Part shown: positions 35,077 through 45,700 of the stretch, piece after piece | How the letters are laid out: each line of letters begins with the position of its first letter | Position numbering within the stretch: position 1 is the first letter of the stretch | Origin: an uncultured Prevotellaceae bacterium | GTDB lineage: Bacteria; Bacteroidota; Bacteroidia; Bacteroidales; Bacteroidaceae | Length of the DNA stretch: 64,000 nt | NCBI GenBank assembly: GCA_902771155.1 | Contig: CACXVS010000003.1 | Location: 62,001-126,000 of the forward strand | Direction of reading: 5' to 3' | Translations under genes and position numbers: made by a program | Notes under the pieces: model-generated | Databases searched by the model: none | Seen by the model: the letters and a program-made list of their open reading frames with translations, nothing else | What the model was told of the DNA's origin: nothing

Positions 35077-35150
35077 AAGGGGTGCCCACGAGTGTGGGCT
35101 GAGATGATACCCTCTCACCTGATCCGGACAATGCCGGCGTAGGGATGGAT
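35077..35150 (+). promoter_or_regulatory. TPP riboswitch (THI element)
   Basis: The conserved landmarks occur in order: GGGGTGCC (35079-35086), GGCTGAGAT (35098-35106), ACCCTC, then CTGATCCGGACAATGCCGG and CGTAGGGAT to 35147. The variable P3 arm is short (CCCAC/GTGGG). The aptamer lies 65 bp upstream of the TonB-dependent receptor start; CCTTTA/TAAAGG near 35178-35206 could form a downstream switch helix. Thiamine pyrophosphate binding would lower expression. Confidence 0.95.
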
Positions 35151-35214
35151 AGTAGGCTTAATCAATACACATGTTCCCCTTTACATTATTTATTAATTAA
35201 AGGTACTATTAGGT

Positions 35215-37590
35215 ATGAAAAGATTCTTTTTAGCGATGACAGCGCTGGTGTGCGCAAGTGTGAATGCCCAAAACAAGGCAGCTCTCTACGATTCCACACA
35301 GGTGGAGTCGTTGCAGGAGGTGGTGGTAAAAGGTGTACGAGCGCAGAAAAATGCGCCTTATGCAGTGGCCAACATCAAGAAACAGCAACTCGAAGAATTC
35401 TCAAAGACAGGTAAAGAGTTGCCCTTCCTCTTCTCCCAGACGCCAGGCGTGATGGCCTGGAGCGAGAATGGACTGGGCACAGGAACCACTTATATGCGTA
35501 TTCGTGGTGCCGGCGACTCCCGTATTAACGTCACCCTCGACGGCGTGCCTCTCAATTCGCCCGAAGACCAGTGCGTCTTCTGGGCCAATATGAACTCTTA
35601 TGGTTCGCTGCTCGGTTCTGTTCAGATTCAGCGCGGTGTGGGTACTTCTACGAATGGCGATGGTGCCTTTGGAGGTACGGTGGCCCTTTCTTCGGCTACT
35701 CCCCTTCAGGTCCCCACCATTGAGGTCTCGGGTTCGTATGGTTCATACAACACTTATAACATTGGGGGAAAGTTCTCCACAGGATTGCTGTGGAACCACT
35801 GGATCCTCGATGGTGCCTACCATGAGACGCATACCGATGGTTTCATTCATGGTACCAGCGGTCGCAGTGGCTCTTACTACGGTGGTTTTACGTGGCTCAA
35901 TGAAAAGATCCAAGTCCGCTACAAGAACATCGGTAACTTCGAGCGTACAGGTCAGGCCTGGAACGGTGTAACGGCCGGCGACAACGACCTGAGCTTGATG
36001 GATGGCACCTATGGTGCCCAGACGGGTATTCACAACTATAAGGATATGTATGAGGTCGGCCTCGGAAAGTATAACACGCTCTATGAAAGTCTGACCTACG
36101 ATGCTGACGGCAACTTTGCCAAGGATGCCAGCGGCAACTATATCACCGCCCGTTATAAGATGGCCGATGGTACCTATTGGGACAAGACCACCGATAACTT
36201 CTGGCAGAACCATAATATCCTCTCTGCCTCGTGGAATATCAACGACAAGTGGAGCACATCTGCCTCGCTCCACTATACCTATGGCTATGGCTACTATGAG
36301 GAGTTCCGTTTTAACAACAAACTCTCCAAGTTCGGACTTACTGCTACCGATGAGGATGGTAACAATATCAAAAGGACAGATTTTGTACGCAAGAAAGGTT
36401 TGACGCAGCATACCTATGGTCTGGTGTGGAATGCTAACTATAAGAATGATTCGTGGGATGTTGTCGGAGGTCTCTCGCTACAGAATTTCAACGGCAACCA
36501 CTTCGGCTACATAACCTATGCGGCCAACGATATCGTGCGCAGGAAATACCTGTCGGATGGCGACCATCAGTACTATGATTCCGATGCTCATAAGCTCGAT
36601 GGTAGCGTGTTTGTGAAGGCTGGCTACCATATCTCAGAGCAGTGGGATGTGTTTGCCGACCTCCAGTACCGTCATGTGGGCTATAAGACGGATGGTATCA
36701 ACGATAAGTTCTACGACAGTGAGAGCGGCTACAACAATCAGGAGCTCAATGTCAACGAAAAATACGACTTCCTGAATCCCAAGGCAGGTTTTTCTTGGAC
36801 ACTTGCTGGCCATCGTGTCTATGGTTCAGTGGCTATGAGCCATCGTGAGCCTGAGCGCAACAACTTTACCGACAACGGTTCCTATCCCTTCCCCAAGGCC
36901 GAGCAACTCATGGACTATGAGTTGGGTTATACCTTCGACGGAGGCATCTTCCGTGCAGGTGCCAATTTTTTCTATATGGACTATACCGACCAGTTTGTCC
37001 AGACGGGTGAGGTCAGCGATATAGGCGAGACCCTCACCACCAACATCAAAGACTCGTATCGTCTGGGTCTTGAACTTCAGGCCGCAGTCGATCCTACGTC
37101 ATGGCTTACCATCGAGGGTAATGCATCCTTGAGTAAGAACCGCATCAAGGACTTCGACGAGGTGGTCGAGGATTGGGACAACGGCTCTAAAACCATCCAC
37201 TACGACAACTCTACGCTGGCCTTCAGTCCCTCTACCATTCTCAATGGCTTTGTCAACTTTCATTATATGGGCATTCAGGTTGTCTGGCATACCAATTTCG
37301 TGAGTCGCCAGTATCTCGACAATACAGAGAATGCCGACCGTTCGCTGCCATGCTACTCTGTCTCCAACGTCTCGCTCAGTTATACGCTCAAACCCAAGAA
37401 GATAATGAAGGAGGCTATCTTCGGACTGAACTTCAACAACGTGTTCAATCGTCGCTATGCCGCCAGTGGTTGGGTTTATTCTGCCATCTGCGACAGCTAT
37501 GGTCACCCCAACGACAACCGTTATTACCAGATAGGATTCATCCCCATGGCAGGTTTTACCATGATGGGTAACATTACATTGAGGTTTTAG
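35215..37590 (+). CDS. TonB-dependent outer-membrane receptor for thiamine
   Basis: A 791-residue outer-membrane transporter. Signal peptide ends VNAQ (residue 19); a TonB-box-like segment (LQEVVVKGVRAQ) follows, then the plug (about 45-160, YMRIRGAGDSRINVTLDGVP) and a barrel ending MGNITLRF. No carboxypeptidase-like domain is present, unlike SusC. Thiamine as substrate is inferred from the TPP riboswitch in its leader and the PnuT gene 35 bp downstream, an arrangement known from Bacteroides. Confidence 0.92.
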   Translation: MKRFFLAMTALVCASVNAQNKAALYDSTQVESLQEVVVKGVRAQKNAPYAVANIKKQQLEEFSKTGKELPFLFSQTPGVMAWSENGLGTGTTYMRIRGAGDSRINVTLDGVPLNSPEDQCVFWANMNSYGSLLGSVQIQRGVGTSTNGDGAFGGTVALSSATPLQVPTIEVSGSYGSYNTYNIGGKFSTGLLWNHWILDGAYHETHTDGFIHGTSGRSGSYYGGFTWLNEKIQVRYKNIGNFERTGQAWNGVTAGDNDLSLMDGTYGAQTGIHNYKDMYEVGLGKYNTLYESLTYDADGNFAKDASGNYITARYKMADGTYWDKTTDNFWQNHNILSASWNINDKWSTSASLHYTYGYGYYEEFRFNNKLSKFGLTATDEDGNNIKRTDFVRKKGLTQHTYGLVWNANYKNDSWDVVGGLSLQNFNGNHFGYITYAANDIVRRKYLSDGDHQYYDSDAHKLDGSVFVKAGYHISEQWDVFADLQYRHVGYKTDGINDKFYDSESGYNNQELNVNEKYDFLNPKAGFSWTLAGHRVYGSVAMSHREPERNNFTDNGSYPFPKAEQLMDYELGYTFDGGIFRAGANFFYMDYTDQFVQTGEVSDIGETLTTNIKDSYRLGLELQAAVDPTSWLTIEGNASLSKNRIKDFDEVVEDWDNGSKTIHYDNSTLAFSPSTILNGFVNFHYMGIQVVWHTNFVSRQYLDNTENADRSLPCYSVSNVSLSYTLKPKKIMKEAIFGLNFNNVFNRRYAASGWVYSAICDSYGHPNDNRYYQIGFIPMAGFTMMGNITLRF

Positions 37591-37594
37591 TATG

Positions 37595-37629
37595 GTTGAT
37601 AGTTTATAGTTGACAGTTGATAGTTATGA
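37595..37629. repeat. Seven-base tandem repeat running into the pnuT start codon
   Basis: Five heptamers in register: gttgata, gtttata, gttgaca, gttgata, gttatga. The last contains the ATG of the PnuT gene (37626). Confidence 0.8.
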
Positions 37630-38213
37630 TTACTTTCTTGGTGGAGCATTGGCTCGATATCGTGACCACTATTCTGGGTCTGGCTTATATACTCTTGGAG
37701 TATAAGGCCAGCCTCTGGATGTGGGCTGTGGGCTTCCTCATGCAGGCTCTTGGTATCGTACTCTATTATCAAAAAGGACTCTATGCCGATTGCGGTATGG
37801 AGTTCTATTATCTGTCGATGACGGTTTATGGTTATTGGAAATGGATCCGCGGCTCTGCTTCAAAAAAGGCTCTGCCCATTCGGCATTTCCCTTCCCGCCT
37901 CGTACTCCCATGGACACTGCTCATCCTGGGTGTCTGGGGCGTGATGGACTGGTTTCTTACCACGTTTACCGACTCCACAGTGCCTATGCTCGACAGTTTT
38001 ACCACCGCCCTCAGTATCGTTGGCATCTGGGCTCTCGCCCACAAGTACCTCGAGCAGTGGTTTATCTGGATTGTGGTCGATGTGTTCACCTGTGGTCTGT
38101 ATTTCTATAAAGATATTCCTTTCAAGGCCAGCCTCTATGGTCTTTACGTTGTCATTGCCATCCTTGGCTGGTTCAAGTGGCGCCAAATTATGAAATCAGA
38201 AAAAGGGACCTGA
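37626..38213 (+). CDS. pnuT: PnuT-type thiamine transporter (PnuC family)
   Basis: A 195-residue inner-membrane facilitator of the PnuC family with about seven membrane helices. Family motifs WMWAVGFLMQALGIVLYY and YGYWKWIRG are clear. The ATG at 37626 is preferred over a TTG at 37617. Position behind a TPP riboswitch and a TonB-dependent receptor marks it as a thiamine rather than nicotinamide riboside carrier. A thiamine pyrophosphokinase gene, which often completes this operon, is not found next to it. A TGACGCT/AGCGTCA hairpin (38211-38228) overlaps the stop codon. Confidence 0.9.
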   Translation: MITFLVEHWLDIVTTILGLAYILLEYKASLWMWAVGFLMQALGIVLYYQKGLYADCGMEFYYLSMTVYGYWKWIRGSASKKALPIRHFPSRLVLPWTLLILGVWGVMDWFLTTFTDSTVPMLDSFTTALSIVGIWALAHKYLEQWFIWIVVDVFTCGLYFYKDIPFKASLYGLYVVIAILGWFKWRQIMKSEKGT

Positions 38214-38297
38214 CGCTTCACAGCGTCAAATCCCCACGCAAACTTCAAACAACCAAAAAAAGAAGTCGTCTGAATTTATCGGATAAACATTGTTTAA

Positions 38298-40511
38298 TTA
38301 TCTGATGAACAATAGTTCGCGGTACTTTGGCAGAGGCCAGAGTGCATCATCTACAATGAGCTCCAGTTTATCGATCTGATAGCGGATATCATCGAGCTTT
38401 GGCTCCACCTTGTCGTGATAGGCAATGGCCTTGTCGTGCTCATCCTCAATCTTGTTGGCGAGTTTACGGGCATTGACGAGTTCCTCCACACCCTTCTCAA
38501 TGGCTGAGGTGCGCTCTGCAATTTCCTCGATGATCTTGATGTTTCTGGCCGAGAGCCTCTCTGCCTTGTCAACAGGGAAGATGGCAGACATATTCTCGAC
38601 ATTCTTCAATAACTGGCTCTGGTAGCTGGTGGCCACGGGGATGATGTGGTTCATCGAGAGATCGCCCAGCACACGTGCCTCAATCTGAATCTTCTTGGTG
38701 TAGGTCTCCCATTTTACCTCGTTACGGGCCTCGAGTTCTTTCTTCGTCATGACACCCAGACTCTCGAACATCTCAATGCTCTCCTTGTCGAGGTAGCGCT
38801 CAAAGATCTTCGGACAGCTCTTCTCTACGTCGAGTCCACGTTTCTCTGCCTCAACGACCCATTCGTCGCTATAGCCATTACCGTCGAAGCGGATGGGTTT
38901 GCAGGTCTTGATATCCTCGCGGAGCACGTCGATGATAGCATGGAACTTAGCGCTGTGCTCAGTACCAGCCAATTTCTTCTCGAACTCAGGAATACGGGCA
39001 TCCACACGATTCTTGAAATTAACGAGAGCCTCGGCAACGGCACTGTTCAAGGCAATCATGGCACTTGCACAGTTGGCCTCGGAACCTACGGCACGGAACT
39101 CAAACCTGTTACCTGTAAAGGCGAAGGGGGAGGTGCGGTTACGATCCGTATTGTCGATTAACAGTTCAGGAATCTCAGGGATGTCCATCTTTAGTCCCTG
39201 TTTACCAGCCATAGCCAGGAAGTCTTTATCAGCAGTCTCGATGTGGTCGAGCAACTCACTTACCTGCTTGCCAAGGAATGAAGATACGATGGCAGGAGGC
39301 GCTTCGTTGGCACCCAGACGATGAGCATTGGTGGCACTCATGATAGAGGCCTTCAACAGTCCGTTGTGCTTATAGACACCCATCAATGTCTCAACAATGA
39401 ACGTAGCAAAGCGTAGGTTTTGCTCAGGAGTCTTGCCTGGGGCATGCAACAGGATGCCGTTGTCAGTGCTCAAACTCCAGTTGTTGTGCTTACCACTGCC
39501 GTTGATGCCAGCGAAAGGCTTCTCATGTAGCAAAACGCGGAAACCGTGCTTACGAGCTACCTTCTTCATCAGTGACATCAGCATCATGTTATGGTCAACC
39601 GCCAGGTTGGTCTCCTCGAAGATAGGAGCCAGTTCAAACTGGTTGGGAGCCACCTCGTTGTGACGGGTCTTACAGGGCACGCCCAACTCCAAAGCCTGAA
39701 TCTCCAAGTCGCGCATAAAGGCAGCCACTCGCTCAGGGATGGAGCCAAAGTAGTGGTCGTCCATCTGCTGGTTCTTGGCAGAGTCGTGGCCCATCAGCGT
39801 ACGACCTGTCAACAGCAGGTCAGGACGTGCTGCATAGAGACCTTCATCTACCAGGAAGTACTCCTGCTCCCAACCGAGGTTTGAAGTGACCTTCTTCACT
39901 GAAGGATCGAAATAGTGACAAACATCCACGGCAGCTACGTTCACAGCATGCAGGGCACGCAGAAGCGGAGCCTTGTAGTCAAGAGCCTCACCGCTATAAG
40001 AGATGAAGACGGTGGGGATACAGAGCGTATCGTCGATGATGAACACCGGACTTGTAGGATCCCATGCCGAGTAACCGCGAGCCTCGAAAGTTGAACGGAT
40101 ACCACCAGAGGGGAATGAAGAAGCGTCAGGTTCCTGCTGAACAAGCAGTTTACCCGTGAACTCCTCTACCATACCACCCTTGCCATCGTGTTCGATGAAA
40201 GAGTCGTGCTTCTCGGCCGTTCCCTCCGTCAGAGGCTGGAACCAGTGTGTATAGTGGGTAACGCCGTTCTCTACGGCCCACTGCTTCATGCCAGCTGCTA
40301 CTGCATCAGCGATGTCACGATCAAGACGGGCGCCATTGTCCATCACGTCGATCATCTTCTCATAGACCTGCTTGGGCAGGTACTTGTACATCTTCTCACG
40401 GTTGAAGACCTTCTTGCCGAAATACTCGTAAGGTCTCTCACTTGGTGCTTTTACGTCAAGAGGCTTCTTCTTGAATGCCTCACCGACAACCTGAAATCTT
40501 AATGCTTCCAT
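38298..40511 (-). CDS. glnN: Glutamine synthetase type III
   Basis: Makes glutamine from glutamate, ammonium and ATP in the cytoplasm. The 737-residue length and the sequence (EVAPNQFELAPIFEETN, KPFAGINGSGKHNNWSLS, NRTSPFAFTGNRFEFRAVGS) are those of the GSIII class common in Bacteroidetes. The start at 40511 (MEALRFQVV) is chosen over an upstream ATG that would extend into the dapF spacer. It is the last gene of the gltB-gltD-dapF-glnN operon, 25 bp after dapF. Confidence 0.95.
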   Translation of the reverse strand: MEALRFQVVGEAFKKKPLDVKAPSERPYEYFGKKVFNREKMYKYLPKQVYEKMIDVMDNGARLDRDIADAVAAGMKQWAVENGVTHYTHWFQPLTEGTAEKHDSFIEHDGKGGMVEEFTGKLLVQQEPDASSFPSGGIRSTFEARGYSAWDPTSPVFIIDDTLCIPTVFISYSGEALDYKAPLLRALHAVNVAAVDVCHYFDPSVKKVTSNLGWEQEYFLVDEGLYAARPDLLLTGRTLMGHDSAKNQQMDDHYFGSIPERVAAFMRDLEIQALELGVPCKTRHNEVAPNQFELAPIFEETNLAVDHNMMLMSLMKKVARKHGFRVLLHEKPFAGINGSGKHNNWSLSTDNGILLHAPGKTPEQNLRFATFIVETLMGVYKHNGLLKASIMSATNAHRLGANEAPPAIVSSFLGKQVSELLDHIETADKDFLAMAGKQGLKMDIPEIPELLIDNTDRNRTSPFAFTGNRFEFRAVGSEANCASAMIALNSAVAEALVNFKNRVDARIPEFEKKLAGTEHSAKFHAIIDVLREDIKTCKPIRFDGNGYSDEWVVEAEKRGLDVEKSCPKIFERYLDKESIEMFESLGVMTKKELEARNEVKWETYTKKIQIEARVLGDLSMNHIIPVATSYQSQLLKNVENMSAIFPVDKAERLSARNIKIIEEIAERTSAIEKGVEELVNARKLANKIEDEHDKAIAYHDKVEPKLDDIRYQIDKLELIVDDALWPLPKYRELLFIR

Positions 40512-40536
40512 AATCTTTCTGTGTTTGGTGTTAATA

Positions 40537-41343
40537 CTATAATAATTCAATTTCTCCATCATATATAAAGGTAGCAGGGCCCGTCATATAGACGTGATTG
40601 TCCTGTTCTCTCCATTCGATGTCGAGTGCGCCTCCGTCCATGAAGATTCTTGATGTTCTTCCTGCCTTACCTGTGAGAGCAGCTGCGACGGCGGTGGCGC
40701 AGGCACCCGTACCACAAGCCTGTGTGATACCACTGCCCCGTTCCCAGACCCGTGTACGGATCGTGCCATCATCCTCCACACGGGCAAACTCGATGTTGCA
40801 GCGTTGCAGGAAAGCGGGATGGTGCTCCAGTATGCGTCCGGTCTCACCTACCTGGTCCACATCCTGAGTGAAGATCACATAATGGGGATTGCCCATTGAG
40901 ACAAACACACCCTTATCTACGCCACGGTTAACCAGGAACAGATTCTCGTCTTCGAATTGGGGTTCGAGCATATCCACTGTTACACTTTCCACAATGCCAT
41001 CACTTACATGCAGCTGTAAGGTCTTCACGCCCGATAACGTCAGTAGTCTGATGTCCTCCTTCTTCGTCATGCCCCGTTCATAGAGGTATTTTCCAATACA
41101 TCTCGATGCATTGCCGCACATCATCGCCTCGCTACCGTCGGCATTGAATATCCGCATGGAGTAGTCGGCCTCGGTAATCGGAGATGCTCCAATCAGCACC
41201 AGTCCGTCAGAGCCGATGCCCTTGTGACGGTCGCTCCACGCGATAGCCGCCTTTGCTGGGTCGGCAATGGGATGGTGAATCGTATCGACATAGATATAGT
41301 CGTTACCGCATCCGTGCATCTTGGTAAAGGGAATCCTACTCAT
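40537..41343 (-). CDS. dapF: Diaminopimelate epimerase
   Basis: Interconverts LL- and meso-diaminopimelate for lysine and peptidoglycan synthesis. The 268-residue protein has both catalytic cysteines, Cys76 (MMCGNASRC) and Cys210 (QACGTGACA). It lies 17 bp after gltD and 25 bp before glnN, within a nitrogen-assimilation operon; biosynthesis of diaminopimelate consumes glutamate nitrogen, which may explain the placement. Confidence 0.96.
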   Translation of the reverse strand: MSRIPFTKMHGCGNDYIYVDTIHHPIADPAKAAIAWSDRHKGIGSDGLVLIGASPITEADYSMRIFNADGSEAMMCGNASRCIGKYLYERGMTKKEDIRLLTLSGVKTLQLHVSDGIVESVTVDMLEPQFEDENLFLVNRGVDKGVFVSMGNPHYVIFTQDVDQVGETGRILEHHPAFLQRCNIEFARVEDDGTIRTRVWERGSGITQACGTGACATAVAAALTGKAGRTSRIFMDGGALDIEWREQDNHVYMTGPATFIYDGEIELL

Positions 41344-41376
41344 ATTACCATTTTACCTTTTTACCTTCTTACCTTT
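41344..41376. repeat. Eight-base repeat spanning the gltD stop and the dapF leader
   Basis: Read on the coding (minus) strand: gtaagaag, gtaaaaag, gtaaaatg, gtaat, then the dapF ATG. The repeat includes the last codons and TAA of gltD. Confidence 0.75.
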
Positions 41377-42713
41377 AAAAAGTCGTTTACTCTCAGGGCC
41401 GTCTGTCTCCCGCTGGCCATGGCACGTACCACCAGCGAGGCTCCGTTGGCAGCATCGCCACATACGAACACGTTCTTCGGATACGTTGGGTGCTCAGGCT
41501 TCAGGAATCCCATAGCCAGGAGTACGAGTTCTGCCTTGATGATCTCGGGTTCGCCTTTCTCCACCATCAGCGGACGACCACCTTCTGGGTTGGGCTTCCA
41601 ATCGATCTCCTGAACTTTCACTCCTGTCAATTGTCCATTCTCGCCCAGGAACTCAAGTGTGTTGATGTTCCAACGACGGGTACAGCCCTCCTCATGCGAC
41701 GAAGTGGTCTTGAGTGTGCGAGGCCAGTTGGGCCAAGGGTTCTGTGGATCCTCAGGTCCCTCCACGGGCTTGGGCATGATCTCAATCTGTGTCACACTCT
41801 TACAACCCTGACGATGGGCTGTACCGATGCAGTCACTACCTGTATCACCGCCTCCTATCACAAGCACGTTCTTACCTTTGGCTGTGATGCGCTCATCCTT
41901 CGAGAACTCCATACCAGCGAGTACGCGGTTCTGCTGGGAGAGTAGTTCGAGAGCGAAATGCACGCCTTTCAATTCGCGTCCAGGTGCTTTCAGGTCTCTG
42001 GCGGTGGGGGTGCCTGTGGCGATGACCACTGCATCGAATTGCTGGGAGGCAGCCGTCATATCCTCGATAGCTTCGCCATATTTAAATACAATACCCTCTG
42101 CCTCCATCAGTCTCAAGCGACGGTCAATAATCGCTTTGTTCAGTTTGAAGTTGGGGATGCCATAGCGTAGCAAGCCCCCAGCAGCCTCGTTCTTCTCCAG
42201 TACGGTGACGCTATAACCCATCTGATTAAGGTCGTTGGCAGCAGCCAGTCCTGCAGGACCTGCACCAATCACTGCCACCTTCTTGCCGTTTCTCTCTGGG
42301 AGATGTGGTTGGATGTAACCCTCACGGAAAGCAGCTTCAATGATTGCTGCCTCGTCCTCGCGGTTGGTGGTAGGCTCGTGGTTAAAGCGGTTCAGCACGC
42401 ATGCTTTCTCGCAGAGAGCCGGACAGATGCGACCTGTGAACTCAGGGAAAGGATTAGTGCTTGAAAGCAGTTTGAAAGCCAATTCCCAGTCGCCCTTATA
42501 CAGAGCGTCGTTCCATTCGGGTGCCTTGTTGCCCAGCGGACAGGCCCAGTGGCAGAAGGGTACTCCACAATCCATACAACGGCTGGCTTGTTCGCGACGC
42601 TGGTGTGTATTCAGTGTCTGTTCGACTTCGCTGAAGTCGTGGATCCTATCTTGTATCGGACGATACCCAGCCTCCTGGCGGTGTATCTCTAAAAATGCTT
42701 TTGGATTTCCCAT
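41361..42713 (-). CDS. gltD: Glutamate synthase (NADPH) small subunit
   Basis: Supplies electrons from NAD(P)H to the large subunit. The 450-residue protein has the N-terminal cysteine cluster for 4Fe-4S centres (CMDCGVPFCHWACPLGN), the FAD-binding VIGAGPAGLAAA and the NAD(P)-binding VIGGGDTGSDC. The start at 42713 gives the usual MGNPKAFLE N terminus. It lies 36 bp after gltB. Confidence 0.96.
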   Translation of the reverse strand: MGNPKAFLEIHRQEAGYRPIQDRIHDFSEVEQTLNTHQRREQASRCMDCGVPFCHWACPLGNKAPEWNDALYKGDWELAFKLLSSTNPFPEFTGRICPALCEKACVLNRFNHEPTTNREDEAAIIEAAFREGYIQPHLPERNGKKVAVIGAGPAGLAAANDLNQMGYSVTVLEKNEAAGGLLRYGIPNFKLNKAIIDRRLRLMEAEGIVFKYGEAIEDMTAASQQFDAVVIATGTPTARDLKAPGRELKGVHFALELLSQQNRVLAGMEFSKDERITAKGKNVLVIGGGDTGSDCIGTAHRQGCKSVTQIEIMPKPVEGPEDPQNPWPNWPRTLKTTSSHEEGCTRRWNINTLEFLGENGQLTGVKVQEIDWKPNPEGGRPLMVEKGEPEIIKAELVLLAMGFLKPEHPTYPKNVFVCGDAANGASLVVRAMASGRQTALRVNDFLKVRR

Positions 42714-42749
42714 TTTATCTATTGAACATTGAAGATTTAACATTGAACA

Positions 42750-45700
42750 TTAATAATCCCTTTGGATGTCAGCAATCTTCTCATGCAGTCTCTTCATCTT
42801 CTCTTCTTCGAGTACGCGTTTGTACTCGATAGGCACCACTTGGATGAAGTCTTCCACGTACTGTTGCCAGTTGTCAAGCATGCGTCCTGCCAGTGCAGAG
42901 CGTGTGTGCAGGTAGTGCTGACGGATCAGCTCAAGCAGTTCCTTGCGAGAGATAGAGTCCTCAACGAGACCAAGTTCCACCATGTCCATATTACAGAAGT
43001 AGTCGAAGGTGTGGTCGGGGTCATAGACATAGGCGACACCTCCCGACATACCGGCAGCGAAGTTGCGGCCCGTCTTGCCCAGCACCACCACTCGACCACC
43101 AGTCATATATTCGCAGCAGTGGTCGCCGGCACCTTCGATGACGGCAATGGCACCCGAGTTACGCACACCGAAGCGCTCACCCACCTTACCATTGATGTAG
43201 AGTTCTCCAGAGGTGGCACCATATAGACCGGTGTTACCTGCGATGATATTATCCTCAGCACGGAAGTTCTCGTTCGAGCGGGCAGGAGGCAGGATGCTGA
43301 TTCGTCCTCCACTCAGTCCCTTGCCGAAGTAGTCGTTTGCCTCACCTTCGAGACGGATATCAAGACCTTTCACTGCAAAGGCCCCAAACGACTGACCAGC
43401 CGATCCCTTGAACTTAATCTTTATGGTACCCTCAGGCAGTCCGGCCTCACCGTATTTCTTGGCGATGACACCTGACAACATGGTCCCTACGGCGCGATCC
43501 GTATTCTTGATACCGTAGTCAAGCGATATTTCCTCACAATCATCTATCGCCTTTTGAGCAGCCTTGATGATTTCCTCATCCGTCACACCGGTCACCTTCG
43601 TAAACTCGCCACGATCCCAATAGAGGTTCTTGTCTGTGTCGGGCTGATGCAGCAACCGTCTGAAATCGATGGTCTTCTGTTTCTCAGTGGCATGTGTGGT
43701 GTCAACTTCAATCAGTTCTGTATGACCGATGATATCCTTCATATGCGTTACACCGATCTCACTCAGATACTCTCGAACCTGTTGGGCGAGGAAGGTGAAG
43801 AAGTTCACCACATACTCTGTGCGTCCTTCAAAATGCTTGCGTAGTTCGGGGTTCTGTGTTGCCACACCCATCGGACAGGTATTCGTATTACATTTCCTCA
43901 TCATCACACATCCCAGCACAATCAGTGGCAGTGTACCAAATGAGAATTCATCTGCACCCAACATAGCCATGATGATAACGTCCTTGGCAGTCTTCAACTG
44001 ACCGTCTGTCTGCAGGCGAACCTGATTCCTCAATCCATTGCGGACGAGTGTCTGTTGCGTTTCTGAAAGACCGATCTCTGGTGAGATGCCTGCAAAGCGC
44101 ATCGAACTGGCGGGACTTGCGCCTGTACCACCCTCAGAACCACTGATTACGATGAGGTCGGCCTTAGCCTTTGCCACACCTGCGGCAATCGTTCCCACAC
44201 CACTTTCTGCCACGAGTTTTACACTCACTGCAGCCGTCGGGTTTACGTTCTTGAGGTCGAAGATGAGCTGGGCCAGATCCTCGATACTATAGATGTCGTG
44301 ATGGGGTGGGGGCGAGATGAGCGAGATGCCAGGGATGGCGTTACGCGTCTTGGCAATGATTTCATTTACCTTGAAGCCAGGCAGTTGACCACCCTCACCA
44401 GGCTTGGCACCCTGAGCCACCTTGATCTGTATCTCTTCTGCGTTTACCAGATATTCTGTGGTCACACCGAAGCGTCCACTGGCTATCTGCTTGGTCTTGC
44501 TGGAAAGCGACACACCATCTACCTCCGAGTGATAGCGGGCATTGTCCTCGCCACCTTCACCGGTATTGCTGCGAGTACCCAGTTTGTTCATTGCTAAGGC
44601 TAATGCCTCATGGGCCTCGATGCTCAGGGCTCCGAAACTCATGGCACCCGTCACAAAGTGCTTCACGATACTCTCCACGCTCTCCACCTCGTCGATGGGA
44701 ATCGGTTTGGCAGCTTTCTTCCATCCGAAGAAGTCACGAATAAAGATAGGACTCTCCTTTTCATCGACCATCTTTGCCCAATCCTTGAACTTCTCGTAGC
44801 TGCCTTGTCGTGTGGCCAGTTGCAGTTTGGCTATCGTCTCTGGGTTCCAGGCGTGCTTGATGCCGTCTTTGCGCCAGGCAAACTGTCCTTGGTTCTGCAA
44901 GAGTGCCTGTTTTTTGGCTGCCTCGTGTAATGCAATCGCATCGCGGGCAATCTCCTTCAGTCCGATGCCTCCGATGGTACTCACCTCAGTGCCAAAGTAT
45001 CTGCGCAACAGATCCTCACTCAGTCCGATGCTCTCGAAAATCTTCGCTCCTCGGTACGAGCGGATGGTGGAGATGCCCATCTTCGACATGATCTTCTTCA
45101 AACCCTTATCTACGGCTTTGATGTAGTTCTTTTCAGCCGTAGCATACTCCTCCTGAATCTTGTGTCTCTTCACAAGATCGTCGAGGATGGCGAATGTCAT
45201 ATAGGGGCATAGGGCCGAAGCACCATAACCCAGCAATAGTGCCGCATGCATCGTCTCGCGTATCTCACCGCTCTCTACGATCAGTGCCGTCTGCACACGC
45301 TTACCCACACTGATCAGGTAGTGGTGAACAGCCGAGACAGCCAACAGCGATGGGATAGCTGCATGCTTCTCGTCGATGTCGCGGTCGCTCAGGATGATGT
45401 AATTCACACCCTCGTCCACACTTGCCTCAGCCTGGTGGCAGAGGTCGTCCAGCGCCTGGCGCAGACCTTCTTCACCCTTTTCGATGTCGAAGAGTGTCGC
45501 CAGTTTCTTCGTCTTAAAGCCCTTATAGCGGATATTGCACAATATATCGAGTTGTGTGTTGGTCAGTACGGGTTGTGGCAGGCGGACCATCTTGCAGTTC
45601 GAGGCATCTGGGGTCAGGATGTTTGTACCTACGGCACCGATATACTCTGTCAGCGACATGACCAGTTCCTCACGGATGGGGTCGATGGCAGGGTTCGTCA

